Shown: positions 1 to 8,269 of the stretch, in pieces | Numbering within the stretch: position 1 is the stretch's first letter | Layout of the letters: each line of letters begins with the position of its first letter | Assembly: GCA_902727855.1 (NCBI GenBank) | Contig: CACVAS010000117.1 | Coordinates: 186,001 to 250,000, forward strand | Reading direction: 5' to 3' | Origin: an uncultured Sulfurovum sp. | Lineage (GTDB): Bacteria; Campylobacterota; Campylobacteria; Campylobacterales; Sulfurovaceae | Length of the DNA stretch: 64,000 bases | Notes under the pieces: model-generated | What the model was told of the DNA's origin: nothing | Seen by the model: the letters and a program-made list of their open reading frames with translations, nothing else | The model's database searches: none | Translations under genes and position numbers: made by a program

Positions 1-569
1 GGTGTTGCTTCCCCAAAGGTCTCAAATTTTTTAACATAGACTATAGCCTCTTTGATGTACTCGTTCTCATAAATTTGCCATTGGGGGAGCAGTGTCTTTT
101 TAGGTAGTTTCTTTCTGTTGTCACTATCGAAACTCCACTGCCCTCCCTCAGGCTTGCCTTCATTCACTAGGATTTCCAGTCTTTTTCTCTGATGCATGTA
201 AAAGTGATGCATAAAGAGCGTGTCATCCTCACTGTTATAAAAGTTGGGTGATGGCAAAATTTCTAATGTCTTTAGAGCACTTTGCAGATGCTTATGCAAG
301 TCATAGTCAGCGACATCATAGCAGGTGGCTTCATCTAAACTGCGAAGTATTTTGTCACAGGCATCTACCTCCACGTAGACAACTTCTATACCATGTGAAC
401 TAAGATAGGCTTCATAGTACTTCATACTTGCACGATGGAAGATGAGTTTTTGGATGTGGAAGGTGTACTGGGTGAAGAAGAGCGGTACTTCCAAGAGGTA
501 GACCTTGTAACCTTGAAGCCTTTTCACATCTTCAAAGAGCTGATGTGGAAAGAGCAGAAAGTGTGGCAT
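1..569 (-). CDS. Photolyase/cryptochrome-related protein (DPRP family), N-terminal part
   Basis: Open frame running off the left edge; about 189 N-terminal residues are visible. The protein begins MPHFLLFPHQLFEDVKRLQG and contains the stretches HHFYMHQRKR and GGQWSFDSDNRK, which I recognise from the deoxyribodipyrimidine photolyase-related family (Pfam DPRP), whose studied members are FeS-type bacterial cryptochromes/(6-4) photolyases. The FAD-binding C-terminal half lies outside the window, so cofactor and iron-sulfur ligands cannot be checked. Its ATG (569-567) shares one base with the stop codon of the DUF2805 gene (TAATG), so the two are translationally coupled. Expected role: light-dependent repair of UV lesions or light sensing in the cytoplasm. 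Confidence 0.85.
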   Translation of the reverse strand, partial: MPHFLLFPHQLFEDVKRLQGYKVYLLEVPLFFTQYTFHIQKLIFHRASMKYYEAYLSSHGIEVVYVEVDACDKILRSLDEATCYDVADYDLHKHLQSALKTLEILPSPNFYNSEDDTLFMHHFYMHQRKRLEILVNEGKPEGGQWSFDSDNRKKLPKKTLLPQWQIYENEYIKEAIVYVKKFETFGEAT

Positions 570-934
570 TACCAAGGCCCTTGAAAACGTGTGGGTTTGT
601 GTGCACAGAGTTTTTCATGTTTGGTCTTTCTGCCTTGCACACGTTTACGCCAGCGTTTAAAAGAGCTAGGACTTAAGAGTTTTCGCATAAGCTTTTTAAT
701 CTCATTTTCACTCAATCCATACTGCGTGTGTATAATATCAAAATGTGTTCTATCCTGCCATGCCATCTCCACGATACGATTGTAGTCACCATCGTTGAGT
801 GTGTCTTTGTTTATGAGAGGTTTGATCGGCTTTTTTATGAGTGGTTGTTTTGTCTTGCTCTTTGCCGTATCTTCTTCAGAGACTAACGCTTTATCATTGG
901 TTATGTGTGGTTCATTAAATTCTAATTTGATCAT
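569..934 (-). CDS. DUF2805/TIGR03643 family protein
   Basis: A 121-residue basic protein. Its C-terminal half holds the family signature: MAWQDRTHFD, then YGLSENEIKKLMR, then SSFKRWRKRVQGRKTKH. I recognise TIGR03643/DUF2805, a family of unknown biochemical role often encoded beside photolyase-type genes, as here. The N-terminal 45 residues are low-complexity and Lys/Pro-rich. I chose ATG 934 over a GTG at 1018, because the family domain does not need the extra 28 residues and the longer form would run into the promoter region of the divergent gene. A TAAGAT box lies only 5 bases upstream of ATG 934, so the message may be leaderless. It forms an operon with the downstream photolyase-related gene. 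Confidence 0.8.
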   Translation of the reverse strand: MIKLEFNEPHITNDKALVSEEDTAKSKTKQPLIKKPIKPLINKDTLNDGDYNRIVEMAWQDRTHFDIIHTQYGLSENEIKKLMRKLLSPSSFKRWRKRVQGRKTKHEKLCAHKPTRFQGPW

Positions 935-939
935 ATTAT

Positions 940-968
940 ATCTTACAGTGAATCTAAGATGGTTCGTA
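940..968 (-). promoter_or_regulatory. Candidate promoter for DUF2805-photolyase operon
   Basis: On the minus strand TACGAA (968-963), 17 bases, then TAAGAT (945-940). It matches the TA(C/T)NAA-N17-TATAAT-like arrangement seen before several other stress-type genes in this window. The box ends 5 bases before ATG 934, which would place transcription initiation at or next to the start codon. Found by eye only. Confidence 0.4.
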
Positions 969-1012
969 TACTTTTTTTGTTCATTCAAAAAAATGACAAT
1001 TTGCCATTTTTT

Positions 1013-1041
1013 TACCACATTTCCAGATCTTAGGTTATCCT
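1013..1041 (+). promoter_or_regulatory. Candidate promoter for radical-SAM repair operon
   Basis: TACCAC (1013-1018), 17 bases, then TATCCT (1036-1041), ending 6 bases before ATG 1048. It is the divergent counterpart of the candidate promoter at 940-968 and is a weaker match to the shared pattern. No good ribosome binding site separates it from the start codon, which would fit leaderless initiation. Confidence 0.3.
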
Positions 1042-1047
1042 CTAGGT

Positions 1048-2283
1048 ATGAAAATAGAACAAAAATTACAAATACTTACCGACTCAGCCAAATATGATGT
1101 CTCCTGCTCCTCTTCAGGCTCTACTCGTACAGAGAGTTTCGGCGCGTTAGGAGCAACACACAGCAGCGGTATATGCCATGCCTTTTCGGCTGATGGTCGT
1201 TGTATCTCACTACTGAAGATACTCTTTACGAACTACTGCATCTACGACTGTGCGTACTGCATCAACCGTAGCAGTAACGACATCCGCCGTGCGGCATTTA
1301 CCCCCAAAGAAGTAGCAGACCTCACCATCAACTTCTATAAGCGTAACTACATCGAAGGGCTCTTTCTAAGCTCTGGCATCATCACCTCTGAAGACCACAC
1401 GATGGAGCTTATCTTAAAGACACTCAAACTCTTACGCTATGAGCATGCGTTCAACGGCTATGTCCATGTCAAGCTCATCCCCGGAAGCTCTGAACATCTC
1501 ATCAGAGCGGTGACCAAGCTAGCAGACAGGGTCAGCTCCAATGTCGAACTGCCTAGCGAAAAGTCTCTGGCACTCCTTGCTCCTGACAAGACCAAAGAAA
1601 AGCTCTTTGAGCCTCTAAATATCGTCAAAAATGATGCACTTGAGCGTGGTAAAAAGGTCATAGGCATGAGTACACAGATGATCATAGGAGCAAGTCCTGA
1701 GAGTGACTATGACATCTTGAGGCTTAGTGATGCGTTCTACAACAAGGGACTTCTTAAACGTGTCTACTTCTCTGCGTACATCCCCACAGTCTCACACAAG
1801 CACCTACCTACCATAGACACCCCTCCACCACTGCTGAGAGAACACAGGCTCTATCAGGCTGACTGGCTTATGCGCTTTTATGGATTCGGATGGGATGAGA
1901 TCACGACCGAGCGTGACCCCTTTCTCGATGAGCGCTTCGACCCTAAACTGGCATGGGCACTGCGTAACCTCCATCACTTCCCAGTAGAGGTTAACCGTGC
2001 AGACAAAGAGACACTGCTACGTGTACCTGGCTTTGGGACACGCTCAGTCTCTAAGATACTGCGAGCCAGACGTGTCAAGGTACTACGCCCAAGTGACTTA
2101 GAGACCATGAAAATCTCCCTCAAACGTGCACGCTATTTCATCACCGTAGGCGGAAAAACAGTCAAAAAAACAGCCTTGCAGTATGAGCAGTTGGAGTCTA
2201 CCATGCTTTCACTAGAAAAGCCCAAAGCAGGTACCCAACCGAGCCTCTTTGATGTCATGCAGACCAATACGGGAGAGATCTAG
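1048..2283 (+). CDS. Putative DNA modification/repair radical SAM protein (TIGR03916)
   Basis: A 411-residue radical SAM enzyme. The iron-sulfur ligands are the CxxxCxxC motif at C64, C68 and C71 (CIYDCAYC), followed by NRSSND, typical of TIGR03916. The central part is the expected TIM-barrel-like SAM core, and residues about 310-345 hold a helix-hairpin-helix DNA-binding element (VPGFGTRSVSKILRARR). The family is conserved next to the DUF4130 protein and a uracil-DNA-glycosylase-like domain; its substrate is not known to me. Its stop codon overlaps the GTG start of the DUF4130 gene by one base. Family assignment is firm; the repair role is inferred from HhH and context. Confidence 0.9.
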   Translation: MKIEQKLQILTDSAKYDVSCSSSGSTRTESFGALGATHSSGICHAFSADGRCISLLKILFTNYCIYDCAYCINRSSNDIRRAAFTPKEVADLTINFYKRNYIEGLFLSSGIITSEDHTMELILKTLKLLRYEHAFNGYVHVKLIPGSSEHLIRAVTKLADRVSSNVELPSEKSLALLAPDKTKEKLFEPLNIVKNDALERGKKVIGMSTQMIIGASPESDYDILRLSDAFYNKGLLKRVYFSAYIPTVSHKHLPTIDTPPPLLREHRLYQADWLMRFYGFGWDEITTERDPFLDERFDPKLAWALRNLHHFPVEVNRADKETLLRVPGFGTRSVSKILRARRVKVLRPSDLETMKISLKRARYFITVGGKTVKKTALQYEQLESTMLSLEKPKAGTQPSLFDVMQTNTGEI

Positions 2284-3023
2284 TGCTTTGGTTGTATGAT
2301 GGGAGTTTTGAAGGCTTTTTAAGTGCAGTACATCGTAGCTATACACATAAGTGCATCCCCGAAGTTCTTACGCATGATAAATTAAAACTTGATCTACTCA
2401 GCGAACCCGTCACCATAGAGACAGACCTCGAAGCAGCCAAAAAAGTTTCTACAAGCATCACGCAGAAGTTCCCCAAGAAACTCATAGAGCGCATCTACCA
2501 TGTGTTTCTCTGTGATGATGTGCCTCGTGAGCGAGAACTGCTACTCTATATACGCATGGGGTTTAAAGACCTCTCTCTACTTTCTAACCTCTCACACCCT
2601 GTCGTCTATGCCATAGAGCAGTACCAAAAGCGCGTGTTCTCCACCATCCATAAGATGCATGCCTTCACACGCTTCGAGATGTTAGAAGATGGTCTACTCT
2701 ACGCCAAGATAGCCCCACCTCGTAATGTCCTACCACTACTGGGAAAACACTTTGTCAAGCGTCTGGGTGCTGAGAAATTCATCATTCATGACATCAGCAG
2801 AGGTTGGATAGTTGTTTATGATGGTAAAACATTAGAGATGCATGCGGTACTGGATGCCTCTGTACCCGTACTGCACGAGAGAGAGCAACAGTTCCAAAAG
2901 CTCTGGAAGACCTTCTTTGACACGGTAGCCATAGAGTCACGTAAAAATTATAAGGTTCAGAGGAACTCTGTACCTTTGCTTTATAGGGAGTTGATGACGG
3001 AGTTTAAAGACATTTCAGCATAG
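2283..3023 (+). CDS. DUF4130 family probable DNA metabolism protein (TIGR03915)
   Basis: A 246-residue protein starting with GTG at 2283 (TAGTG overlap with the radical SAM gene). The N-terminus MLWLYDGSFEGFLSAVHRSY and the segment DISRGWIVVYDG are characteristic of TIGR03915/DUF4130, the obligate companion of TIGR03916 radical SAM proteins. In many genomes this protein is fused to a uracil-DNA-glycosylase-family domain; here it ends at normal DUF4130 length with no fusion and no UDG gene follows. Molecular activity is unknown; a role in DNA repair or base modification is inferred from the pair. Confidence 0.88.
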   Translation: MLWLYDGSFEGFLSAVHRSYTHKCIPEVLTHDKLKLDLLSEPVTIETDLEAAKKVSTSITQKFPKKLIERIYHVFLCDDVPRERELLLYIRMGFKDLSLLSNLSHPVVYAIEQYQKRVFSTIHKMHAFTRFEMLEDGLLYAKIAPPRNVLPLLGKHFVKRLGAEKFIIHDISRGWIVVYDGKTLEMHAVLDASVPVLHEREQQFQKLWKTFFDTVAIESRKNYKVQRNSVPLLYRELMTEFKDISA

Positions 3024-3034
3024 TTTTTCTAGTG

Positions 3035-3108
3035 TGTACTTGGTAACTCAAACTTCAATTTATAATTTCAATCACATATAGATTTGTAACTAAGTTTTCA
3101 TTTGCATT
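3035..3108. repeat. Left copy of imperfect direct repeat flanking DUF6602 gene
   Basis: About 74 bases roughly 80 percent identical, without gaps, to 4474-4547 (offset 1439). Shared blocks include GGTAAC, ACTTCAATTT, TCAATCA, ATTTG and ACTAAGTT. It sits just outside the 3' end of the leftward DUF6602 gene. Confidence 0.75.
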
Positions 3109-3123
3109 ATGAGAATGAAAAAT

Positions 3124-4389
3124 CTAAAGTTTTTCTATCCACTTAGAAAATCGTCCAGAATTATTTTCTGCAACAACAAAGCTTCCATCACTTAATATGG
3201 CACATTGACACTGTTCTGTTGTCAGTCTTAATGTCTTGTCATCAAGGGCTATTAGCCCAGTATCTATTAATAAATTAAAAAATGATGGAACATCTTCACC
3301 TTCTTTTTTTAAGTAATCTAATAATTCAATATCATCCACATATACATCAATACCACTACATAATCTATTAAATATCATAAATTCATTTTTTGTCACATAT
3401 GTCGGTTTCCAATCAATTGTGCTAGGTTGTTTTTGAAGATGTTTATTATTTAAATCTGTGTAATTATACTCCCACCCATAACTATTATTTTTTTCTAAAA
3501 TTTTTCCACCTAAAAATTGATTAAAAGTTTCCATTTCCAAATCATTACCCCAAGATTCAGATAAATTATATTTTCTTGCTAACTTTGTCCATAATATTTC
3601 TAATAATATTAATGCAGAATTCGCTTGAGATGAAACATAAAAATTCCAATACCCATCATTTGAACTGACATTATAAGGTTGACCGTTCATTTTAATTAGT
3701 GAATATTTATCGCAAATAATTAGTTGAGGAAAGCTAGTAACACCATACCCATTTGTATTTAGGTTTTGATCAAGATAATCAATAAATGAATCTCGTAAAG
3801 CCTGTTCAGACTTATATCCATTATATCCAATAACAATTCTAATAGGAGAATGTTGTTCTGATATAAATGTATGATATAAGACCTCTTCAGTCGCACTGAG
3901 ACGTATAGCACTATCATTGAAACTAGGAGCAAAGATCCCTGTGACTTCTGAAAATGCTCTTAATGATGAAGAAATATCAATAGTTTCATTATTATTCGAT
4001 GATTCTATATAGTGCATATAACTATCTTGAACTTTTCGTAAATGTTCAAAAGAATCTATGAGATTATCTTTATATAGTGTTTTTTTTACTTCTATAACAG
4101 CTATAACATCTTTTATATGCCACTTATATGAATTCGTATATGGAATTTTTTCTCCATTTCCTGCCACTATCATACAATCTATTTCACCAGTCATATTATT
4201 ATCATTATATATAATACCGGTAACTACTTTTAAAGATAAATTATTTGGAATACTTTTTTTTAATAATTCGGAAGTTAACCCTTCATACATTTTACCAATA
4301 GTAGGTCCATGTTTCATGTTATATTCATTTAATTTTTTCTTTTCTTCATTTATAATTTGACTCAAAAGATTTGCAATATTCTTAATCAT
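3124..4389 (-). CDS. DUF6602-type protein with PD-(D/E)XK nuclease-like core
   Basis: A 421-residue soluble protein. The N-terminal third resembles DUF6602: GPTIGKMYEGLTSELLKKS, then GEIDCMIV and AVIEVKKTL. D71 and E100-x-K102 have the spacing and hydrophobic setting of a PD-(D/E)XK nuclease active site, as in restriction-type or defence nucleases. The C-terminal 300 residues show no motif I can name. The gene is visibly more AT-rich than its neighbours and is flanked by imperfect direct repeats (3035-3108, 4474-4547), both signs of acquisition. No partner methylase, ATPase or antitoxin is adjacent. A defence role is an inference; no DUF6602 activity is established to my knowledge. Confidence 0.7.
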   Translation of the reverse strand: MIKNIANLLSQIINEEKKKLNEYNMKHGPTIGKMYEGLTSELLKKSIPNNLSLKVVTGIIYNDNNMTGEIDCMIVAGNGEKIPYTNSYKWHIKDVIAVIEVKKTLYKDNLIDSFEHLRKVQDSYMHYIESSNNNETIDISSSLRAFSEVTGIFAPSFNDSAIRLSATEEVLYHTFISEQHSPIRIVIGYNGYKSEQALRDSFIDYLDQNLNTNGYGVTSFPQLIICDKYSLIKMNGQPYNVSSNDGYWNFYVSSQANSALILLEILWTKLARKYNLSESWGNDLEMETFNQFLGGKILEKNNSYGWEYNYTDLNNKHLQKQPSTIDWKPTYVTKNEFMIFNRLCSGIDVYVDDIELLDYLKKEGEDVPSFFNLLIDTGLIALDDKTLRLTTEQCQCAILSDGSFVVAENNSGRFSKWIEKL

Positions 4390-4473
4390 AACTTCTTCTT
4401 TCTTCTAAAAGTTTAAAAATAAAACTTAATAATTATATCAGCTAGAAAAAAATCTATACTTTACTTCCCTCGT

Positions 4474-4547
4474 TGTACGTGGTAACCCATACTTCAATTT
4501 AAAATCTCAATCAAATATAAATTTGCGACTAAGTTCTCACATTCATT
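4474..4547. repeat. Right copy of imperfect direct repeat flanking DUF6602 gene
   Basis: Partner of 3035-3108. It lies about 85 bases upstream of the DUF6602 start codon, in the intergenic space before the FAD oxidoreductase gene. Both copies have the same orientation, so the gene plus one repeat forms a unit of about 1.44 kb, as expected for tandem duplication or insertion by homologous recombination between short repeats. Confidence 0.75.
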
Positions 4548-4606
4548 CCCATGAGCATCGTGGGAAGATAAAAACTTGTTCGATGTCTACCGCTTGATAA
4601 TCAAGT

Positions 4607-5593
4607 CTAAACACCAAGTTTTTGTACTATCTGATGTGCACTTGCAAGTGAACCCTCAAGATACCCTCCATGTTCAAAAGCACTTTCTGTTGAACAAAAG
4701 AGTAACTTGCCATCAAAAGACGAGAGTGCATACCCATACTCAGGATGCGCACTCAGTCGTGCGATGTCTTGTGGTGTTGCACTGTACTTTTCGTCATTCC
4801 AGTTTTGGATGTATACCTTGAGGTATTTTCGTGCTTCTTCAGAGAAAACATCTACAAGTTGCTCTATGACTAACTCTTTGGTGACATGTTGTGCATTTTT
4901 GGCACTGGCAAAACCAAACAGTGCACCCTCTGTAGATGTTGAGGCATCATGTATCTCACTGAGTGGCCCTTTGTGTGAAAAAACAAATCCGCTTAAGCCA
5001 GCATCTCTCCAAAAAGGTTTTGGGTAAACCAGAACCACTTTGATGATGTACCCCATCCATGTAGGGACATTTTGTAATTTGTCTAATACATCATCTTTAA
5101 GTGATGGTTCATACGCTAAAGTAGCAGCAACCCTCGGAGGCAATGTATTGAGAACTATGTCTGCTTTAAAGTCTTCTTTGTCTGTTTGCAGATGTACAAG
5201 TCCATCATTGTCATCACTACATGTAATGACTTCATGGTTTAAGCGTATCTTGGTTCTTTGACTGAGTGTTTCACATAAATGTTGCATGCCACCTTTGACA
5301 CGTAAAGAGTGTTGTAATGAAGGAGTAAAACGTTCCGTTGTGTTGGCATGGTAGATGCCCTCACCCTTGGTATACTGCTCAAAGGTCTCTAAGCCAAGCT
5401 CTTTGATGAGACGGAGTATACGAGGCTGATGTGGCCATACCCAAGAAGGCCCAAGGTCATGCCCGTCTATGCTGAATGCTCTGCCCCCTACTCGGTCTCT
5501 GGCTTCGAGTATGAGAACATCATATGTATCTTCCAAAAGCTTTGCTAGATACAATCCACTCAGACCTGCACCAATAATGATGATTTTTTTCAT
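4607..5593 (-). CDS. Flavin monoamine oxidase-like NAD(P)/FAD oxidoreductase
   Basis: A 328-residue flavoprotein. The Rossmann dinucleotide motif GAGLSGLYLA starts at residue 8 and is followed by the second FAD element ARDRVGGRA, both typical of the amine-oxidase superfamily (MAO, protoporphyrinogen oxidase, phytoene desaturase). It is shorter than the usual 420-450 residues, lacking part of the substrate domain but keeping the C-terminal FAD motif region (FEHGGYLEGSLASA). The substrate cannot be told from sequence. Last gene of a probable leftward operon with patatin, AI-2E transporter and a 118-residue protein. Confidence 0.8.
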   Translation of the reverse strand: MKKIIIIGAGLSGLYLAKLLEDTYDVLILEARDRVGGRAFSIDGHDLGPSWVWPHQPRILRLIKELGLETFEQYTKGEGIYHANTTERFTPSLQHSLRVKGGMQHLCETLSQRTKIRLNHEVITCSDDNDGLVHLQTDKEDFKADIVLNTLPPRVAATLAYEPSLKDDVLDKLQNVPTWMGYIIKVVLVYPKPFWRDAGLSGFVFSHKGPLSEIHDASTSTEGALFGFASAKNAQHVTKELVIEQLVDVFSEEARKYLKVYIQNWNDEKYSATPQDIARLSAHPEYGYALSSFDGKLLFCSTESAFEHGGYLEGSLASAHQIVQKLGV

Positions 5594-5618
5594 ACAATTC
5601 TTTCGTATACGTTTTATC

Positions 5619-6590
5619 TTAAATTTTTAAACTTTTTTGTGTGGCTATTTTACCTATCTCTATCATCTCATAGGCTTTGTCAAATTCGTAAGATTCACAC
5701 GCATCTCTGGGTATCTCTATGATAAGGTCGGGTTTGTACGCTTTGATGGTGTTTTCTATGATGATACTTTGAGTAGCATCCAGACTTTTATTGAGTACAT
5801 AAAAAATATCTTTAGGTGCTTCTTCTTTAGAGGTATCAGTACCTATGACTTCTTTAGCTTTATTCACCAACTTTGTAGCTTTCTTATACAATATATTTTC
5901 AGCTTTTTCAGGGAGTTCTATGGTGTAGGTATTGGGTATGTTTGCATTGAGGTTTACAGCTATGGTTAGGTCTGTCTCATCTGAGGAGACAGAGGCTATG
6001 GGTAAAGGGTCTAAGACACCTCCGTCTACAAGTATCATCTCATCTTTTATGACGGGTGTAAATATGGTAGGTATGGCTATAGAAGCGCGTATAGCATCGA
6101 TGAGCTTTCCGTCTTTAAACCATACCTTTTTCTGACTTTTGATATCTGATGCGACTGCCATATACTTTACAGGCAGATCTTCTATCTTCGTATCGCCTAT
6201 GAGCGCTTCTATTTTTTCATATACCGTGTCGATATTGACGATACCTCCATCTGAAAGAGAGATATCTAGTAACTTCAGGGTGTCTATGAAACCCAAAGAA
6301 AGTACCCACTCTTTATAGGCTTCTAGTTTGCCTGCGGCATAGATGGCACCTACCAATGCTCCCATGGATGAGCCAGAGATAGATTTTATCTCATACCCTT
6401 GTGCTTCAAGTGTCTCAATGACACCGATGTGTGCATATCCTCTGGCTCCTCCACTTCCAAGAACAAGGGAAACAGTTTTTTTATTTTTTGGCATATCACT
6501 ATCCTTTTTAATATGTTGACTATCTGAAAAAAGTAATATAGGTAATAGTAGTACCAAGAACAGTTGCTTTTTATATAACTTTATTATCAT
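5619..6590 (-). CDS. Patatin-like phospholipase
   Basis: A 323-residue patatin-family lipid acyl hydrolase. The oxyanion loop is GSGGARG (residues 45-51), the nucleophile elbow GSSMG puts the catalytic serine at residue 75, and the dyad aspartate is in VDGG near residue 190. A hydrophobic N-terminal segment (residues 9-21) preceded by lysines looks like a signal or anchor sequence, which suggests activity outside the cytoplasm. RssA-like bacterial members hydrolyse phospholipid or neutral lipid esters. It lies 25 bases upstream of the FAD oxidoreductase gene and 35 bases downstream of the AI-2E gene. Confidence 0.88.
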   Translation of the reverse strand: MIIKLYKKQLFLVLLLPILLFSDSQHIKKDSDMPKNKKTVSLVLGSGGARGYAHIGVIETLEAQGYEIKSISGSSMGALVGAIYAAGKLEAYKEWVLSLGFIDTLKLLDISLSDGGIVNIDTVYEKIEALIGDTKIEDLPVKYMAVASDIKSQKKVWFKDGKLIDAIRASIAIPTIFTPVIKDEMILVDGGVLDPLPIASVSSDETDLTIAVNLNANIPNTYTIELPEKAENILYKKATKLVNKAKEVIGTDTSKEEAPKDIFYVLNKSLDATQSIIIENTIKAYKPDLIIEIPRDACESYEFDKAYEMIEIGKIATQKSLKI

Positions 6591-6625
6591 GTCATAACCT
6601 TATAAAGTATTTTTATTTTCAAGAG

Positions 6626-7690
6626 TTAAGAAGGTAACTGATCTTGAAAAGTTTTTTTATAGATATTTAAAATAGTATCTAAAAGTGCTGCAATAACTGG
6701 ACCTAAGATGATACCTACTGCGCCAAAGGTTATAATACCGCCTAAGATGGATATGAGTATCACAATATCAGGTAGTTTTGCATCACTTCCTACTATCCAT
6801 GGGCGCAAAAAGTTATCTATAAGTCCAACAACCAATAGACCCCATATACTAAGCCCTATTGCAGACGCAGTATCACCAGTAAAAAGTAGATATACCGTTG
6901 CGGGTACCCAAATCAATGGCGCACCAAGTCCAGGAATCGCAGAAAGAAGAAATACGACACTTCCCCAAAATGCCGCACCTTTTATACCAATAGCCCAAAA
7001 TGCCAAGGCAATTAAGATACCTTGAATAATACCTACAATTAAAATACCTTTTAAAGATGCTTTAGTTACGGTGAGTCCCCGATTCATCACTTCAGTACGA
7101 TCTTCTTTTGAAAGTGGCAATAAAGAAGTCAGAGAATCTATTAGTTTGATACCATGTATCAGAAAGTAAAACATAGCATACAGCATAATGAACAAACTCA
7201 TGAAAAATCCAAGGGTGCCTTTAGTAGCACTGGAGAAGCTTGAAACGAGCCATTTCCCCATGGTACTTGTGAGTTCTGAAATTTTATCGACAATGGTGTC
7301 ATGAAAAGGTTCAAGTTTTTCTTTAAAGGGTAACCACTCTGGCATTTTTTTAGACAAAGAAAGTTTGCTGTCTAATGCTTTTTTGACAATTGGACGTGCT
7401 TTCTTACTTACTTCTATGGCTTCACTGGTGACGATACCTGTTATAGTGGCGAGTGGTAGACCCAAAGCAAATAGGGTAATAAGTAGAGTGGAAGCAGCGG
7501 CTAAAACGGGTTTTTTTTTAACCTTAGAAAGAACTTTTAAATAAAAAGGATAGAGTAGTCCTGAAAAGATAGCAGCCAGTACAAGTGCTATTAAAAATTC
7601 TTGAATCATGCCTATGTAGCTTACAAGGACTGTCAAAAGTAGAAGCAGTATAAAACCTTGTTGAAAGGAATTAGATATTTTTTGATGCAT
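6626..7690 (-). CDS. AI-2E family transporter (PerM-like)
   Basis: A 354-residue polytopic membrane protein of the AI-2E/PerM family: two N-terminal membrane helices, a polar periplasmic segment of about 100 residues, then five or six helices including the conserved block SAIPGLGAPLIWVPATVY and GIILGPVIAALL. Family members export signalling molecules or ions, some acting as Na+/H+ antiporters; the substrate here is open. I chose ATG 7690 because the longer form starts at TTG 7726 and adds only a polar tail. It belongs to the leftward group 8119-4607. Confidence 0.85.
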   Translation of the reverse strand: MHQKISNSFQQGFILLLLLTVLVSYIGMIQEFLIALVLAAIFSGLLYPFYLKVLSKVKKKPVLAAASTLLITLFALGLPLATITGIVTSEAIEVSKKARPIVKKALDSKLSLSKKMPEWLPFKEKLEPFHDTIVDKISELTSTMGKWLVSSFSSATKGTLGFFMSLFIMLYAMFYFLIHGIKLIDSLTSLLPLSKEDRTEVMNRGLTVTKASLKGILIVGIIQGILIALAFWAIGIKGAAFWGSVVFLLSAIPGLGAPLIWVPATVYLLFTGDTASAIGLSIWGLLVVGLIDNFLRPWIVGSDAKLPDIVILISILGGIITFGAVGIILGPVIAALLDTILNIYKKTFQDQLPS

Positions 7691-7762
7691 GATTTTGGCT
7701 CTTTTCTTGACTTGAGTATGAAACAATTTTTTGTTTACTAAATAGTGAACATAACAATGGGG

Positions 7763-8119
7763 CTAATGAAGTAGAAAATCCTCCAAGTTGTTTTTTCCAT
7801 AAGTTATTTTATCATCAGTATCTTTAATCTGTTTGGCGATATGTGCCATAATCGTTTTTACCCCTTTGGTTTTCTCAGGGTCAGTTAATGGTAGCAAGCG
7901 AACTGTGAGGCTATTTTTCTTAGGTGAAAGTTGGACAAAGAAATTCTGATTGACGCCGTTTTCTATGGCAAGAGACTCCACAAGCACACTTTGTGCTTTG
8001 GCATTGATGTATTTGTCCATCACTTTAAGTATGCCTCCATCTGTCTTTTGTGCAAATGGACTAACAGCTTCATAGGCTTCTTTTGTGTCATTGATGTTCT
8101 CTAGTACAATGTGTGGCAT
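7763..8119 (-). CDS. Conserved-looking protein of unknown function, 118 aa
   Basis: A small soluble acidic/basic-balanced protein that I do not recognise. It has no signal peptide, membrane segment or cysteine. Predicted alternation of strands and helices (FFVQLSPKKNSLTVRLLPL, then a long helix TIMAHIAKQIKD) suggests a compact alpha/beta fold. It is the first gene of the leftward group that continues with the AI-2E transporter, patatin and FAD oxidoreductase, and has a clear GAGGAAA ribosome binding site and a promoter candidate at 8142-8170. Confidence 0.7.
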   Translation of the reverse strand: MPHIVLENINDTKEAYEAVSPFAQKTDGGILKVMDKYINAKAQSVLVESLAIENGVNQNFFVQLSPKKNSLTVRLLPLTDPEKTKGVKTIMAHIAKQIKDTDDKITYGKNNLEDFLLH

Positions 8120-8141
8120 AAGGTTTCCTCATTTTTACTGT

Positions 8142-8170
8142 AGTATATAAAAAAGTTAGAATATTTCGTA
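8142..8170 (-). promoter_or_regulatory. Candidate promoter of 118-aa/AI-2E/patatin/FAD operon
   Basis: Minus strand: TACGAA (8170-8165), 17 bases, TATACT (8147-8142), 22 bases before ATG 8119. It matches the arrangement shared with the flavin reductase, TrpB, SDR and TIGR01777 genes. Confidence 0.5.
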
Positions 8171-8269
8171 GACATATTTTGTCTATTCGTTAGAATTTAG
8201 GTACTTTAACACTTCATTCTAAAACATCATATATAACTTTAACGGCAAGCTATACTTGCTTCTTGTGCC

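Noticed and set aside
8142-8269. Possible riboswitch upstream of the 118-residue protein gene
   Set aside because: The leader is too short (about 15-20 bases after the -10 box) and shows no stable stems.
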